A stretch of DNA of 64,000 nucleotides, from assembly GCF_003149185.1 (NCBI RefSeq), contig NZ_QGDO01000001.1, forward strand, positions 1,054,001 through 1,118,000, given 5' to 3'. Below the pieces are notes generated by a model that did not search any database, had not been told where the DNA came from, and was given only the letters and a program-made list of their open reading frames with translations. This DNA is from Sediminitomix flava. Its GTDB lineage: Bacteria > Bacteroidota > Bacteroidia > Cytophagales > Flammeovirgaceae. Shown piece after piece: positions 1 through 9,575 of this stretch (positions within the stretch are counted from its first letter, which is position 1; each line of letters opens with the position of its first letter). The position numbers and the translations under genes are program-made.

Positions 1-2539
1 TATCGAAGCAATTTTTGCAGAAGAAAACATTCCAGACGATTTCAAATACCTAGCTCTTCAAGAAAGTGCGCTTTTACCTTATGCAATTTCTTCAGCAAAT
101 GCGGTAGGTTTTTGGCAATTCAAAGACTTTACAGCTTTAGAGAATGGTATGCGTGTCGATAATGTCATTGATCAACGTAAAAATATCGTCTCTGCAACCT
201 ATGGAGCGGCTTCTTACCTAAGAAAAAACAACAATGTGTTAGATAACTGGCTTTATACTTTACTCTCTTATAACCTAGGACTAACTGGAGCTAAAAGAAC
301 AGTAAGAGAACAAGAACTACTTGCTAGACATATCACTTTAGATAAAAACTCTCATCAATACATCATTCATTTCTTAGCTCATAAGATTGCATTTGAGCAT
401 TATGTTGGCAGAAGAGAAAACACGCCAACAGTACAGCTTCTGATCTACCCTAATGTTTCTGGAAAGTCTATTAGTTCAATAGCCAAAGAGACCAAGATCA
501 ACGAAGCAACGATTAGAGATCATAACTATTGGTTGTTAAAGGGAAAAGTACCTTCAGATCAAGATTACTACTTCATTTTACCCGTAGAGGTTAATGATAT
601 CGCTAAATACAAACAAAAGCATAAACTACTAGATGCTTCAGATATTTTTGGAACTCCTCGTTCTCAAGATTATTATGTAAGCAATGAGGTGGAAGAAAAT
701 ACTAACGATGGTTTCGAATATATTTTTGAAGGCGATGCATATCCAGACCTACAATCTGTTGAAGTTATTGAGCTAGGAGGTATACAAGTTGTAAGAGCAT
801 TTGCCAATGGTTTACCAGCTATCATTGCTCAAAAAGGACAAAAACTACAAGATATCTCTAAAGCTGTAGGTGTTTCAATTTCTAAACTTCGTAAGTACAA
901 CGAATTGGAGAAGTTTGATGAGCTACAAGCAGGACAAATTTATTATTTGAAGCGTAAGCGTCGTAAAGGACTTACAGACTTCTTCACTGTCACAGAAGAC
1001 AAGGGCTTATGGATGGTCTCTCAACGATTGGGTATTCGTAAAAAGAAATTGGTCAGAAATAACCGTATGCTACCACATGAACTCATCAAGAAAGGTAGAG
1101 TTCTTTGGTTGAAAAAACGCCGTCCATCTAGTGCTCCAATTGAGTATGAAGAAATTGAAGAAGAAACGGTTGAGGGAGAAGTTATCACACAAGAACCTTC
1201 AAATGACTCCCAAAAAGAAGAAGATACAATTCTTAGAGTTGAAGAAGATGTAGAAGAGGTTGACTTAAATGCAACTTATCACACTGTTAAAACAGATGAA
1301 AACCTTCTTTCTATCTCAAGACTTTACAATGTCACGATCATTGACCTCAGAGCTTGGAATAAAGACGAGTTAGGCGAAGATGGCGGTGTTGCTGTTGGGC
1401 AAAAAATTAGAGTTAAAGCTCCATCGAATTTTCAAAAAGATGAGCCTACGGGAAATGCTATCTTCATTGAAGAAGTTGAGAATGAAGTATTGGCTGACGG
1501 CACAATCATTCATATTGTAAGAGATGGTGAAGATTTGAATTCAATTGCAGCTCATTACGAGGTAAAAAGCTCTAAAATCATCATGTGGAATAGCTTACAA
1601 AGCCGACAGGTGAAAAAAGGAGATAAACTCATCGTAAAACCAATGAGTTCAAATAGTATTCCTTCAGCTTCTGAGCCAAAAGAAAAAGTAGAGGAAACAA
1701 TTGCCGAAGAAGGGGAAAAGACAACAGCACCAAAGCAAGAGGAGAATAATGTAGTAGAAAAGCCAAAAGTCAATGCAAAAGATTTCCATATTGTACAAAC
1801 AGGAGATACCTTCTATGGTATTGCAAGAAAGTACAATAAGAAGCCTGCAGATTTGATGAGGCTAAATCCTAACTTGAATCCGTCTTCATTGAGCCTTGGC
1901 TCTAAGGTTTACCTCACAAAGCAAGGAGAAAAAGTGACTAAGCCTAAAACTGAAGAAATAGCTAAACCAAATTACCACATTGTAAAACGTGGTGAAACTT
2001 TAAGTGCTATTTCTAGAAAGTACAATATCTCTGCGAAGGAAATTGTAGCTATCAATAAGCTTAAAAATGTAGATGATATAAAGGCTGGTCAAAAGTTACT
2101 GATTCGTTCTTCTAAAGAAAAAACAGAGGATGAAATTGCTTCTGAAGCCATTCCTGATGTAAAGTTAGATGATGATGGTACTTATGTTGTGGCCGAAGGT
2201 GCAAATACAAAATGGCATACCATCCAAAAAGGAGAAACACTTTACAGCATTAGTAGAAAATACAAAGTATCTACAAAGCAACTACAAGCATGGAATGAAA
2301 TGAATGGAGCATCGATCAATGCAGGAGATCGAATTATTGTTTTTAAAGGAAAAGAGGTTCAGAAAAAATCAGTTGAAGAAGCTCCAAAAACACATACTTC
2401 ATACCATCTAGTATCGAAAGGAGAAACACTTTACAGCATCAGTAGAAAGTATGGTGTGAAAGTTTCTGAGCTTATGAAATTAAATAATTTTAAGAGTGCA
2501 CAAGACTTGAAATCGGGAATGCGTCTTAAAATTCGATAA
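1..2539 (+). CDS. Membrane-bound lytic transglycosylase, MltD-like, with multiple LysM repeats (5' truncated by window edge)
   Basis: The reading frame is open from base 2, so the gene starts outside the window; the first internal ATG at 149 lies after the catalytic region and is not the start. Codons from base 2 encode an SLT/GH23 core: LQESAL with the catalytic Glu at 62-64, then SSANAVGFWQF. The C-terminal two thirds hold LysM repeats that bind peptidoglycan. Six are canonical and begin near bases 1276, 1507, 1783, 1973, 2213 and 2401, each with a GDT/GET-type core and a final Asn. Two degenerate copies lie near 810-900 and 985-1070. Glu/Lys-rich linkers separate repeats. The family cleaves glycan strands at the outer membrane or in the periplasm. 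The architecture is typical of Bacteroidota MltD homologues. A hairpin terminator follows. Confidence 0.93.
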   Translation, partial: IEAIFAEENIPDDFKYLALQESALLPYAISSANAVGFWQFKDFTALENGMRVDNVIDQRKNIVSATYGAASYLRKNNNVLDNWLYTLLSYNLGLTGAKRTVREQELLARHITLDKNSHQYIIHFLAHKIAFEHYVGRRENTPTVQLLIYPNVSGKSISSIAKETKINEATIRDHNYWLLKGKVPSDQDYYFILPVEVNDIAKYKQKHKLLDASDIFGTPRSQDYYVSNEVEENTNDGFEYIFEGDAYPDLQSVEVIELGGIQVVRAFANGLPAIIAQKGQKLQDISKAVGVSISKLRKYNELEKFDELQAGQIYYLKRKRRKGLTDFFTVTEDKGLWMVSQRLGIRKKKLVRNNRMLPHELIKKGRVLWLKKRRPSSAPIEYEEIEEETVEGEVITQEPSNDSQKEEDTILRVEEDVEEVDLNATYHTVKTDENLLSISRLYNVTIIDLRAWNKDELGEDGGVAVGQKIRVKAPSNFQKDEPTGNAIFIEEVENEVLADGTIIHIVRDGEDLNSIAAHYEVKSSKIIMWNSLQSRQVKKGDKLIVKPMSSNSIPSASEPKEKVEETIAEEGEKTTAPKQEENNVVEKPKVNAKDFHIVQTGDTFYGIARKYNKKPADLMRLNPNLNPSSLSLGSKVYLTKQGEKVTKPKTEEIAKPNYHIVKRGETLSAISRKYNISAKEIVAINKLKNVDDIKAGQKLLIRSSKEKTEDEIASEAIPDVKLDDDGTYVVAEGANTKWHTIQKGETLYSISRKYKVSTKQLQAWNEMNGASINAGDRIIVFKGKEVQKKSVEEAPKTHTSYHLVSKGETLYSISRKYGVKVSELMKLNNFKSAQDLKSGMRLKIR

Positions 2540-2569
2540 ATTAATCTTTATTAAAATCAATTTGATATA

Positions 2570-2608
2570 AAACCCAGAAATAATTCGTATTTCTGGGTTT
2601 ATTTTTAT
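2570..2608 (+). terminator. Intrinsic terminator after LysM transglycosylase gene
   Basis: There is a perfect 13-bp stem AAACCCAGAAATA/TATTTCTGGGTTT with a 5-nt loop, followed by a T-rich tail. It lies 30 bp after the stop codon. Confidence 0.85.
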
Positions 2609-2655
2609 GTTCCTAAAAAATACGATGATTTTTAGGGCGGTTAAATAAAAATACG

Positions 2656-4329
2656 ATGAAACATATTATATCAATTTTATTAGTTGCTCTTGTTGCATGC
2701 ACGCCAAAAGAGCAAGCTAGAAACGAGAAAAAACCTAAACTGGTTTTAGGAATAATGGTTGACCAAATGCGCTATGATTACATTAGCCGATTTTGGGATA
2801 AATACGATGACAATGGAGGTTTCAAACGCCTTGTAAACCAAGGTTACTTCTTAAAAAATGGTCACTTCAATTATGCACCAACAGCCACTGGACCTGGTCA
2901 CGCATCTGTTTATACAGGGACAACACCTTCCAATCATGGGATTGTAGGGAACTATTGGTTTGATAGAGCTACAGATAGAAGTGTGTATTGTGTTTATGAT
3001 GATTCTGTTGCTACAGTGGGTGCTGATAGTAAAAACGGAAAAGCGTCACCTCATAGACTTCAGGCCACTACCCTATCAGATGAATTGAAGTTATTCTCAA
3101 ACAAAAGATCTAAAGTAATCAGTATATCAATGAAAGACCGTTCAGCAGTTTTACCTGCAGGTTTTATGGCTGACGGATCTTACTGGTTAGATGACAAAAC
3201 AGGTAATTGGATTACGAGTACATTCTACAGAGATTCTTTACCGACTTGGGTTGAAAAAATCAATACTGCTGAAAATAGAGAAGTAGACCAACTCTTCAAC
3301 ACACCTTGGGAAACTCTCCTACCTATCGAAGAATATACGGAAAGCCATGCCGATGACACTCCATATGAATCCACATTTAATGGCGAAACAACTCCAACCT
3401 TCCCTCATGACCTTCAGAAAGCAATTGCTGCAGATAGAATGTCAAAAGTAAGCCAGAAAAAATATGGACTACTAAAAGGTACTCCTTGGGGAAATACAAT
3501 GGTGAAAAGTCTAGCCATTCAAGCTATTGAAAATGAAAACCTAGGGCAAGATAAATTTACGGACCTTTTAGCTATCAGTTTTTCATCTACAGATTATGTT
3601 GGACATGCCTATGGTCCTGCTTCAATTGAAGTTGAAGATACGTACTTAAGATTAGATCAGGATTTGGCGGAACTTCTGAACACTTTAGATCAAAAAGTTG
3701 GAAAAGGAGAGTATGTCGTATTCTTAACTGCAGATCACGCGGCTGCATACAACTCTGATCATTTGAAGGACGAAAAAATCAATGCAGGATACTACAACTC
3801 GAAAGAACTTAAAGGGCAATTGAATGACTACCTAGATCAAAAATATGGGAAAGCTCGTTCTGAAAACCGTTGGGTTAAATCTTTATATTCTGGATATGTT
3901 TACCTAAACAGAGAAGAAATTCAGAATAAGAGATTAGACCTTCACACTGTTCAACAAGTTGTTGCCGATTACATGATCGAAAAGCCTACAGTAAAAGATG
4001 CTTTAACAGCTTATCAGTTAAGATTTAACGAATATCAGACAGGTTACAAAAAGCTGTATACAAATCAGATGAATCCTAAAAATACAGCAGATGTCATCTT
4101 AGTTCACGATGCTGGATATATGGAAGTTCGCGACAAAGGAACGACACATGGTTCTCCATTTGTTTATGATACTCATGTTCCGATTATCTTCTACGGTTGG
4201 AATGTAAAACATGGTGAAACTCATGAATATCATACAATCACTGAAGTTGCTCCAACTGTGGCTTCATGGTTAGATATGAGTTATCCTAGTGCATGTTTCA
4301 ACAATCCTGTGAATGTTCCATTGAGATAA
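2656..4329 (+). CDS. pafA: PafA-type alkaline phosphatase lipoprotein (alkaline phosphatase superfamily)
   Basis: This is a 557-aa phosphomonoesterase precursor. Residues 1-15 form a lipoprotein signal with lipobox LVAC. Metal site residues of the superfamily are visible: D36 (MVDQMR), the likely Thr nucleophile T78 in PTATGPGHAS, D and H in SSTDYVGHAYGP, DH in LTADHAAA, and the late His in TTHGSPF. N99 and the K160/R162 pair (MKDRSAV) match, in spacing, the Asn/Lys/Arg set that marks PafA-like monoesterases rather than nucleotide pyrophosphatases. The family releases phosphate from organic esters outside the inner membrane. It stands alone between two terminators. Assignment to PafA rather than another superfamily member rests on these residues and on recollection of the family. 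Confidence 0.88.
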   Translation: MKHIISILLVALVACTPKEQARNEKKPKLVLGIMVDQMRYDYISRFWDKYDDNGGFKRLVNQGYFLKNGHFNYAPTATGPGHASVYTGTTPSNHGIVGNYWFDRATDRSVYCVYDDSVATVGADSKNGKASPHRLQATTLSDELKLFSNKRSKVISISMKDRSAVLPAGFMADGSYWLDDKTGNWITSTFYRDSLPTWVEKINTAENREVDQLFNTPWETLLPIEEYTESHADDTPYESTFNGETTPTFPHDLQKAIAADRMSKVSQKKYGLLKGTPWGNTMVKSLAIQAIENENLGQDKFTDLLAISFSSTDYVGHAYGPASIEVEDTYLRLDQDLAELLNTLDQKVGKGEYVVFLTADHAAAYNSDHLKDEKINAGYYNSKELKGQLNDYLDQKYGKARSENRWVKSLYSGYVYLNREEIQNKRLDLHTVQQVVADYMIEKPTVKDALTAYQLRFNEYQTGYKKLYTNQMNPKNTADVILVHDAGYMEVRDKGTTHGSPFVYDTHVPIIFYGWNVKHGETHEYHTITEVAPTVASWLDMSYPSACFNNPVNVPLR

Positions 4330-4350
4330 GCATTTTAATTTCTTGAAATA

Positions 4351-4388
4351 AAAAAAGCACTAAGCAGATTTCTGTTTAGTGCTTTTTT
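4351..4388. terminator. Bidirectional terminator between pafA-like gene and methyltransferase
   Basis: An imperfect hairpin, GCACTAAgCAG/CTGtTTAGTGC with loop ATTT, is flanked by A6 on the left and T6 on the right, so it can serve both convergent genes. Confidence 0.85.
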
Positions 4389-4402
4389 AGCTTTATGAGT
4401 TA

Positions 4403-5206
4403 CTAAGATTTTTTTCTTGCCTCTAATGCATAAACCATTGGCAGTTTTCCTTCTACGCCCTTAATCTGATAGCCTTTCTCAGACTTCACTGTATTATTAA
4501 AGCAATCATAAGGAGAATAATCATATTCCCTCAGGTTCGTAATTTCTAATCCTGCCTTGCTTAAACCTTGGAAAACATCTTCTAAACTATGATTCCAAGA
4601 ATATGATTTATCTTTTAGCTCAGCATCTCTATCTGTATAAGTACCCTCTGTTTCCTCTATGATAGCTCCACAGTCAAAATATCCGTATGTTACCTTTTCA
4701 AACTGCTCATCAAACATCCATATCACAGGGTGAAACTCAACCAATAATAACTGCGCATTAGGCTTCATCACCTTCTCAATAACTTTACCCCAAGTATTTA
4801 ATTCTGGCAACCAACCGATAACCCCATAAGATGTAAAAACGAAGTCGTATTGCTCATCCAATAATTGATCAATCTCAAAAACATCTCCGCACACGAACTT
4901 AGCATCTAATTCCAAATCTCTAGCGGTCTTCTGCGCCACTTCTATTGCCTTAGGAGATAAATCTACTCCTGTAACCTCAGCTCCCATTCTAGCCAAAGAA
5001 AGCGTGTCTTGTCCAAAGTGGCATTGCAAGTGCAATACTTTCTTTCCTTTAAGCTCAGGTAAAAGAGCTAATTCTATTTCATTCAAGGAGCTTCTTCCTT
5101 CCAAAAAACTCTTATGATCATAAAATTCAGAATCTAAATGAACAGGAGTCTTATGATCCCACAATGTTCTATTGATATTTAAATATGTTTTATCCATAAT
5201 AATCAT
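4403..5206 (-). CDS. Class I SAM-dependent methyltransferase, substrate unknown
   Basis: This 267-aa soluble protein has a Rossmann methyltransferase core. Motif I is KVLHLQCHFGQ at about residues 56-66, a variant in which the usual GxGxG is replaced by QCHFG. The acidic loop GVDLS follows at 80-84, and CGDVFE and FTSYGVIGWLP come later. Such variants are common in 'class I SAM-dependent methyltransferase' proteins of Bacteroidota with unassigned substrates. The start at 5206 gives MIIMDKT; the Met at codon 4 (5197) is an equally good start. A terminator hairpin ends 15 bp before the start, so expression needs read-through or a very close promoter. Function beyond methyl transfer cannot be told. 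Confidence 0.85.
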   Translation of the reverse strand: MIIMDKTYLNINRTLWDHKTPVHLDSEFYDHKSFLEGRSSLNEIELALLPELKGKKVLHLQCHFGQDTLSLARMGAEVTGVDLSPKAIEVAQKTARDLELDAKFVCGDVFEIDQLLDEQYDFVFTSYGVIGWLPELNTWGKVIEKVMKPNAQLLLVEFHPVIWMFDEQFEKVTYGYFDCGAIIEETEGTYTDRDAELKDKSYSWNHSLEDVFQGLSKAGLEITNLREYDYSPYDCFNNTVKSEKGYQIKGVEGKLPMVYALEARKKS

Positions 5207-5221
5207 TTTTACTTTTAGACA

Positions 5222-5256
5222 TAAAAAAAGAAAACACTCTAATATGAGTGTTTTCT
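5222..5256 (-). terminator. Orphan intrinsic terminator upstream of methyltransferase start
   Basis: The stem AGAAAACACTC/GAGTGTTTTCT (5229-5256) is followed on the minus strand by seven T. No protein gene lies just upstream on this strand, because the SpoIIE gene has its own terminator at 5771-5807. It therefore ends a small transcript or acts as an attenuator in the methyltransferase leader. Confidence 0.75.
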
Positions 5257-5770
5257 AGGACTTTTTCAGTAGGTAATAGCTTTAAAGATAAAACTGTTAT
5301 TACCTCTTATCTAACTTCCCCTTTAGATTTCCTTTGTATTACCGTTCGGATCAACTGCAATACTCAATATTTTATGATGATAATGTGAAATAAATTCTAG
5401 ATATGCTTAAGACTATTTTTAATACCTTATTGACTTTCTGAACTATCCTTGAGACTAGAATTCACTCTGAAATTCTTTGTCTCCCCACAATCCTCATTCT
5501 ACTTCTTTATGAATATGTACACTTAAAAAGTAAGATTAAATTTTGACACTGAAAGTAATAGTAAATAACCTGACACTGAATAATGTTATTTCTATAGTTT
5601 GATAATGAATATCACTGAATCGGTTAATTATAATTCCAAGAATATGCCAACACGCATAACCTATTGATTTACTGATTCTTAAAATTAATATCACAAAATA
5701 AGTCATAAAAAGAGTATCCGTAATTGATACATAAGTGTTCATATACGAACATCATTTCTTCATATGATGT
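5257..5770. other. Gene-poor interval with a structured segment next to the orphan terminator
   Basis: No convincing gene is present; a 68-codon frame at 5536-5742 on the minus strand has no recognisable features. Visible structure: an inverted repeat AGGTAATA/TATTACCT at 5271-5305 with inner TTTA/TAAA pairing, directly followed on the minus strand by the orphan terminator; two copies of TGACACTGAA at 5544-5553 and 5571-5580, with a related ATCACTGAA near 5611-5619; an imperfect palindrome GTTCATATACGAAC near 5737-5750; and ACATCAT/ATGATGT at 5749-5770. A short noncoding RNA or a regulated leader is possible. Confidence 0.45.
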
Positions 5771-5807
5771 ATAAAAAAAGGTCACTCTTAATGAATAAGA
5801 GTGACCT
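5771..5807 (-). terminator. Terminator of the TPR/GAF/SpoIIE gene
   Basis: The stem AGGTCACTCTTA/TAAGAGTGACCT (5779-5807) is followed on the minus strand by a T7 tract. It sits 20 bp after the stop codon. Confidence 0.9.
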
Positions 5808-5826
5808 CACATAGGTTTATATTTTA

Positions 5827-8800
5827 TTACAATTTGATACCAATCATACTGATATCATCTCGTTGTTCTGCTTTACCTTGGTGAGCAAGAAGTTCTCTTT
5901 CGATAATCTCTCTTTGCATCTCCATAGATTTCGATTTGTTATTTTGAAGTAATTCAAGCAACCTCATCGTACCAAACTTTTCTCTATTGATATCATTTTG
6001 GTCAACCAATCCATCTGAAGTTAGGTAAATGACAGTTCCTTTTTCTACATGTACTTCTTTAGACTCAAATCGCTTATCCTTTTTCTTTCTTCTCAGACCT
6101 CCGATAGCCAAGTTATCTCCTTTCTGGATTTGAACTTCATTATCCTCTGGGCCAATGTAGTAAAGTGATCGTTTTGCTCCTGCAAAAGTTACTCTCTCAA
6201 CAACTCCACCACCTCTTTCAAGTACAAGAAGACATACATCCATACCATCATCATTGGTACTTGTTTCATTGTCTTGTTGAAGTGCTTTCTGAATTCCGAT
6301 ATGAAGTTCATTCAAAATTTCACCTGCATCGTAGATGTTTTTCTGAACCACAATCTCATTAAGTAGTGTGTTACCAATCATGGACATGAAACCACCAGGA
6401 ACCCCGTGACCAGTACAGTCAGCTACGGCCAAGAAGATCATTGAGTCAGTAAACGGATCTGAAACTCCTGTTCTATCAATATCATCACCTTTCAAGTGCG
6501 TGAACCAATAGTAGTCACCAGATACGATATCTTTTGGTTTAAATAGAGAGAAAATCTCATAACCTGTACTTTCAATGTATTCTTTCGTTGGAAGAATTGC
6601 CTTTTGAATGGTCTCTGCATAACGGATACTATCTGTAATATGCTGGTTTTTCGCATTCAATTGGCTATATGCATTTGCATTTGAAAGTGCAATTGAAATA
6701 TATGAAGCAAAAGAACGAAGTAAGTTAACGTCCTTTTGTTCAAACGCTCTCTTATTGTAATTCTGAATGGTTACAACACCTAGTGTTTGCTCAATATTAA
6801 ATGGCAAATAAATCACCGACTGAGTCACCTCATCTGTATGCAGAATTGGGAAAGAAGCAAGGTAATCTTTGTATTCAACATCCATATTGCTGACTACAAT
6901 TTCTTCTTGACTTTTCACGGCCAATACCCCCATACTATCTCTTGAAGACATTGGGATCACCACTCGTTTCTTAGGAACACCTTTATCGATAAAAGTGATG
7001 TATTCCAAACAATCACGATCTTCTCTGAACAAACCTACACCAAACACATCAGCATCGGTGATCTGCCCAACATAATCGTATGCTTGAGAAACAATCTGTT
7101 TTATATCTAGCTTAGATGTAATTTCTTGTCCAAACTCCGAGATTACTTGAATGTTGTTGAACGCTCTTTCAGCTTGTGTTTTCGCTTTAGAAACTTGATC
7201 TCTTTGTTGCTCAATCTCTTCTTTTTGCTGTGTAATCTCAGTATTCTGACTTTTCAGTCTCTTATTTTTAGTGATATTTTTTCTAACTAAAACAATCGCT
7301 ACGATAAGGAAAATGAAGATAATTCCAATGATAACGGCAGCAATGATATTCATCTTCTCTTTCGCCTCATTTTGCTCCTGCAAAATTTTATTTCTTTCCT
7401 CTTCTGTTTTCTTCATCAAAGAAAGAAGATTCTTTTCACGTTGTGCTTTTTCAATCTGATCTGCCTGACGTTTGTTCAGAAGTTCTTGATACTTCTTCTC
7501 TTCCATCACCTTAGACAGCTCTTCTTCTTGCACTCTTTGTAAAAGTTCTTGTTCTGCAAGGTAAAGCTGATCTTCAATCTTACGTTTTTCTTCAACTTCA
7601 AGCTGGAAAGACATATTGTTGATTTCTTCTTTCTGCTTCAGCAACTCAAATGCTTGCGCCTTCTTGATTAGCTCTAACTCTAGACGTTCTTGACGAGCAC
7701 TTTGAAGTTCTTGCTCTGATTTCAATTCATCTAGCTCTCTCTCTTTCTTTTCCGCAGACATCAAGCGTCTTGTCTGAGCCTTTTGTCTATCTAACTCTTG
7801 GTTAAGAATTTCTTTGGTAACCTTCAGTAAGTCTTTGTAAGCTTCAACGGCTTTCAAGTTACGGCCTGCTCTTTCATAAATTTTTGTCAGAACATCATAA
7901 GTTCTTTCAAGCTGTTTGGTATCTCCTAACGATTTTGAAATATTGATGGCTTTCAATAATTCCTCTTCTGCTTCTCTCGTACGACCTTGAGAAGACAATA
8001 CAAGACCAATAGAGTGGTGAGCACTCGCTAGACCTTTTGTATCATTATTTTTCTTTACAATATCAAAGACCTTTCGGTAGTAACGCATCGCTTCGTCAGG
8101 GTTACGACGTCTCTGATAAATAGAACCAATATTTTTGTAGAGGGAAATATTTGCTGATTCTGGTTTTCCTAGAGATTTATTTACCTCAACGGCTCTTTTA
8201 AAGTATTCAATTGCCTTTTTACCATCACCAAGTTTTTGGTAATGAACACCAATATCGTTGAGGTTAATAAAAGTATCTTTCTCTCCGTTTTCTTCTTTTA
8301 CCTTTAAAATTTCCAAGTTTACCTCAAGAGCACTCTTGTTATCATTCTTACTAGAATAGATATTGGAAATTCTGTAAAGAATAGAAACGTACTGATTAAA
8401 ATCTTTCTGATTTAAGTGAAAGTCCTTACACTTATTGAAGAATACTAGGGCTTTATCTTTCTCTCCAATTTTAAGGTATGAAATGGCTATCAAATAATTG
8501 AAGTTGTTTGCCCTTGTCTTATCTCCTAACGAGTGAGCAATAGAAAGTGCTTTCAGTTGGAATGAAATCGTCTTTTCTGTCAATCCCCACTCTTGGTACA
8601 AGAATGATATTTCAGAATAAACTTTCAATAAGCTTTCTCTATTATCTCCATTAAGACCTTCTATGATTTGCATTGCACGAAGTGCGTAATCTAGTGCTTG
8701 TGCAAATTCTCTTTTGATACGAAAAACGTTTGCAATACAAAGTAACGCATCTGCATTACCTTTCTGATAGTTGATATCCTCTGCTAGAAACTGGGCATCT

Positions 8801-8970
8801 GTACCCAACTCTTTAGCATCTGAAAAACGGTTTTCTTCAATCGCTTTTTGAGCTTGAGAAACTAAATTATCCACTCTCAATTGCTTTTTCGACTTCAGCT
8901 GCTGAGCATTAACTGAAAAAGCACCACAAAGTAGAAGCGTAAAGAAAACAAGTTTTATAAATTTTAGCAT
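5827..8970 (-). CDS. Membrane TPR / GAF / SpoIIE-type PP2C serine phosphatase
   Basis: This is a 1047-aa signalling protein. It has a signal peptide (1-22, ending VNAQ), TPR repeats (about 35-395), a long charged coiled coil (395-540), one transmembrane helix (541-562), a second coiled coil (565-605), a GAF sensor domain (about 605-770) and a C-terminal SpoIIE/PP2C phosphatase (790-1047). Metal-binding motifs are present: VSGDYYW (816-822), DCTGHGVPGG (851-860), TSDGLVD (984-990) and RDDISMIGI (1038-1046). The predicted layout puts TPRs in the periplasm and phosphatase in the cytoplasm. The family usually acts on anti-sigma-antagonist or similar phosphoproteins, but no such partner is encoded nearby. 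It is a paralogue of the gene at 60488-62539, which lacks GAF. Confidence 0.9.
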   Translation of the reverse strand: MLKFIKLVFFTLLLCGAFSVNAQQLKSKKQLRVDNLVSQAQKAIEENRFSDAKELGTDAQFLAEDINYQKGNADALLCIANVFRIKREFAQALDYALRAMQIIEGLNGDNRESLLKVYSEISFLYQEWGLTEKTISFQLKALSIAHSLGDKTRANNFNYLIAISYLKIGEKDKALVFFNKCKDFHLNQKDFNQYVSILYRISNIYSSKNDNKSALEVNLEILKVKEENGEKDTFINLNDIGVHYQKLGDGKKAIEYFKRAVEVNKSLGKPESANISLYKNIGSIYQRRRNPDEAMRYYRKVFDIVKKNNDTKGLASAHHSIGLVLSSQGRTREAEEELLKAINISKSLGDTKQLERTYDVLTKIYERAGRNLKAVEAYKDLLKVTKEILNQELDRQKAQTRRLMSAEKKERELDELKSEQELQSARQERLELELIKKAQAFELLKQKEEINNMSFQLEVEEKRKIEDQLYLAEQELLQRVQEEELSKVMEEKKYQELLNKRQADQIEKAQREKNLLSLMKKTEEERNKILQEQNEAKEKMNIIAAVIIGIIFIFLIVAIVLVRKNITKNKRLKSQNTEITQQKEEIEQQRDQVSKAKTQAERAFNNIQVISEFGQEITSKLDIKQIVSQAYDYVGQITDADVFGVGLFREDRDCLEYITFIDKGVPKKRVVIPMSSRDSMGVLAVKSQEEIVVSNMDVEYKDYLASFPILHTDEVTQSVIYLPFNIEQTLGVVTIQNYNKRAFEQKDVNLLRSFASYISIALSNANAYSQLNAKNQHITDSIRYAETIQKAILPTKEYIESTGYEIFSLFKPKDIVSGDYYWFTHLKGDDIDRTGVSDPFTDSMIFLAVADCTGHGVPGGFMSMIGNTLLNEIVVQKNIYDAGEILNELHIGIQKALQQDNETSTNDDGMDVCLLVLERGGGVVERVTFAGAKRSLYYIGPEDNEVQIQKGDNLAIGGLRRKKKDKRFESKEVHVEKGTVIYLTSDGLVDQNDINREKFGTMRLLELLQNNKSKSMEMQREIIERELLAHQGKAEQRDDISMIGIKL

Positions 8971-9199
8971 AGCCTAGCCCTCTATATTACTACAAAAAAT
9001 TGCTTTATCGAATATGAATAGAAGCTTAATAATTAGACCATAAATCGTTAGAATAATTATTGTCAACTTCATGAACGTTAGATCAACACTTAATCAATTA
9101 ACGTGATAACAGATACCCGCTAAATTCAAGCCAAAAAAGAAAAAAACGTGAAATAATTGCACTATTACTTCGAGATGGGTGTCAATCTATTTGTTAGTA

Positions 9200-9232
9200 A
9201 AGAAAAGTCAATGGAGATTGCCCCCATTGACT
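9200..9232 (-). terminator. Probable terminator after the Dabb gene
   Basis: The stem AGTCAATGG/CCATTGACT (9206-9232) is followed on the minus strand by a short T-rich tract (TTTCTTT). The T tract is weaker than at other terminators in the window. Confidence 0.6.
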
Positions 9233-9245
9233 GAAGTATTACTGG

Positions 9246-9539
9246 TTAATACTCAATATCTCCAACAACCAATTCAGCTAAAATTGGCTTAATATGATTT
9301 TCAAGAACATCGACATGATCTGGGTGACTAGCATAAACAGCTAAGCCTTCTTTATCGTCAAAAATTGAATTTAGCATTACTGAAAAACCTTGAGAACGGT
9401 CAGAAAAGTTATATCCTGCATTCATTTCTACTAATGTAGGAACCTTACCTTTTAAGTCTTTCAATGCCTGAATAAGAGCATCTACCTTTTCTTGAGGAGT
9501 ACCCTCTTTGATTTTCATTAGTACCGTATGAACTACCAT
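9246..9539 (-). CDS. Dabb (stress-responsive alpha/beta-barrel) domain protein
   Basis: This is a 97-aa single-domain protein. The N-terminal MVVHTVLMKIKEGT strand, a central helix, FSVMLNSIFDDKEGLAVYASHPDH and a final I-KPILAELVVGDIEY match the ferredoxin-like Dabb fold, which forms dimeric barrels. Members range from stress-induced proteins to polyketide cyclases; most bacterial copies have no known reaction. It has no signal peptide. It lies 36 bp downstream of the coiled-coil membrane protein gene on the same strand, with only a weak inverted repeat (CTTTAAA/TTTAAAG) between, so the two may be cotranscribed. Confidence 0.85.
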   Translation of the reverse strand: MVVHTVLMKIKEGTPQEKVDALIQALKDLKGKVPTLVEMNAGYNFSDRSQGFSVMLNSIFDDKEGLAVYASHPDHVDVLENHIKPILAELVVGDIEY

Positions 9540-9575
9540 GCTTTAAACGATTTTTTGTTGATTTTAAAGTAGAGC

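Noticed and set aside
5536-5742. 68-codon open frame on the minus strand in the gene-poor interval
   Set aside because: It has no homology pattern, signal peptide or sensible composition, and overlaps short repeats. Chance frames of this size are expected in AT-rich DNA.
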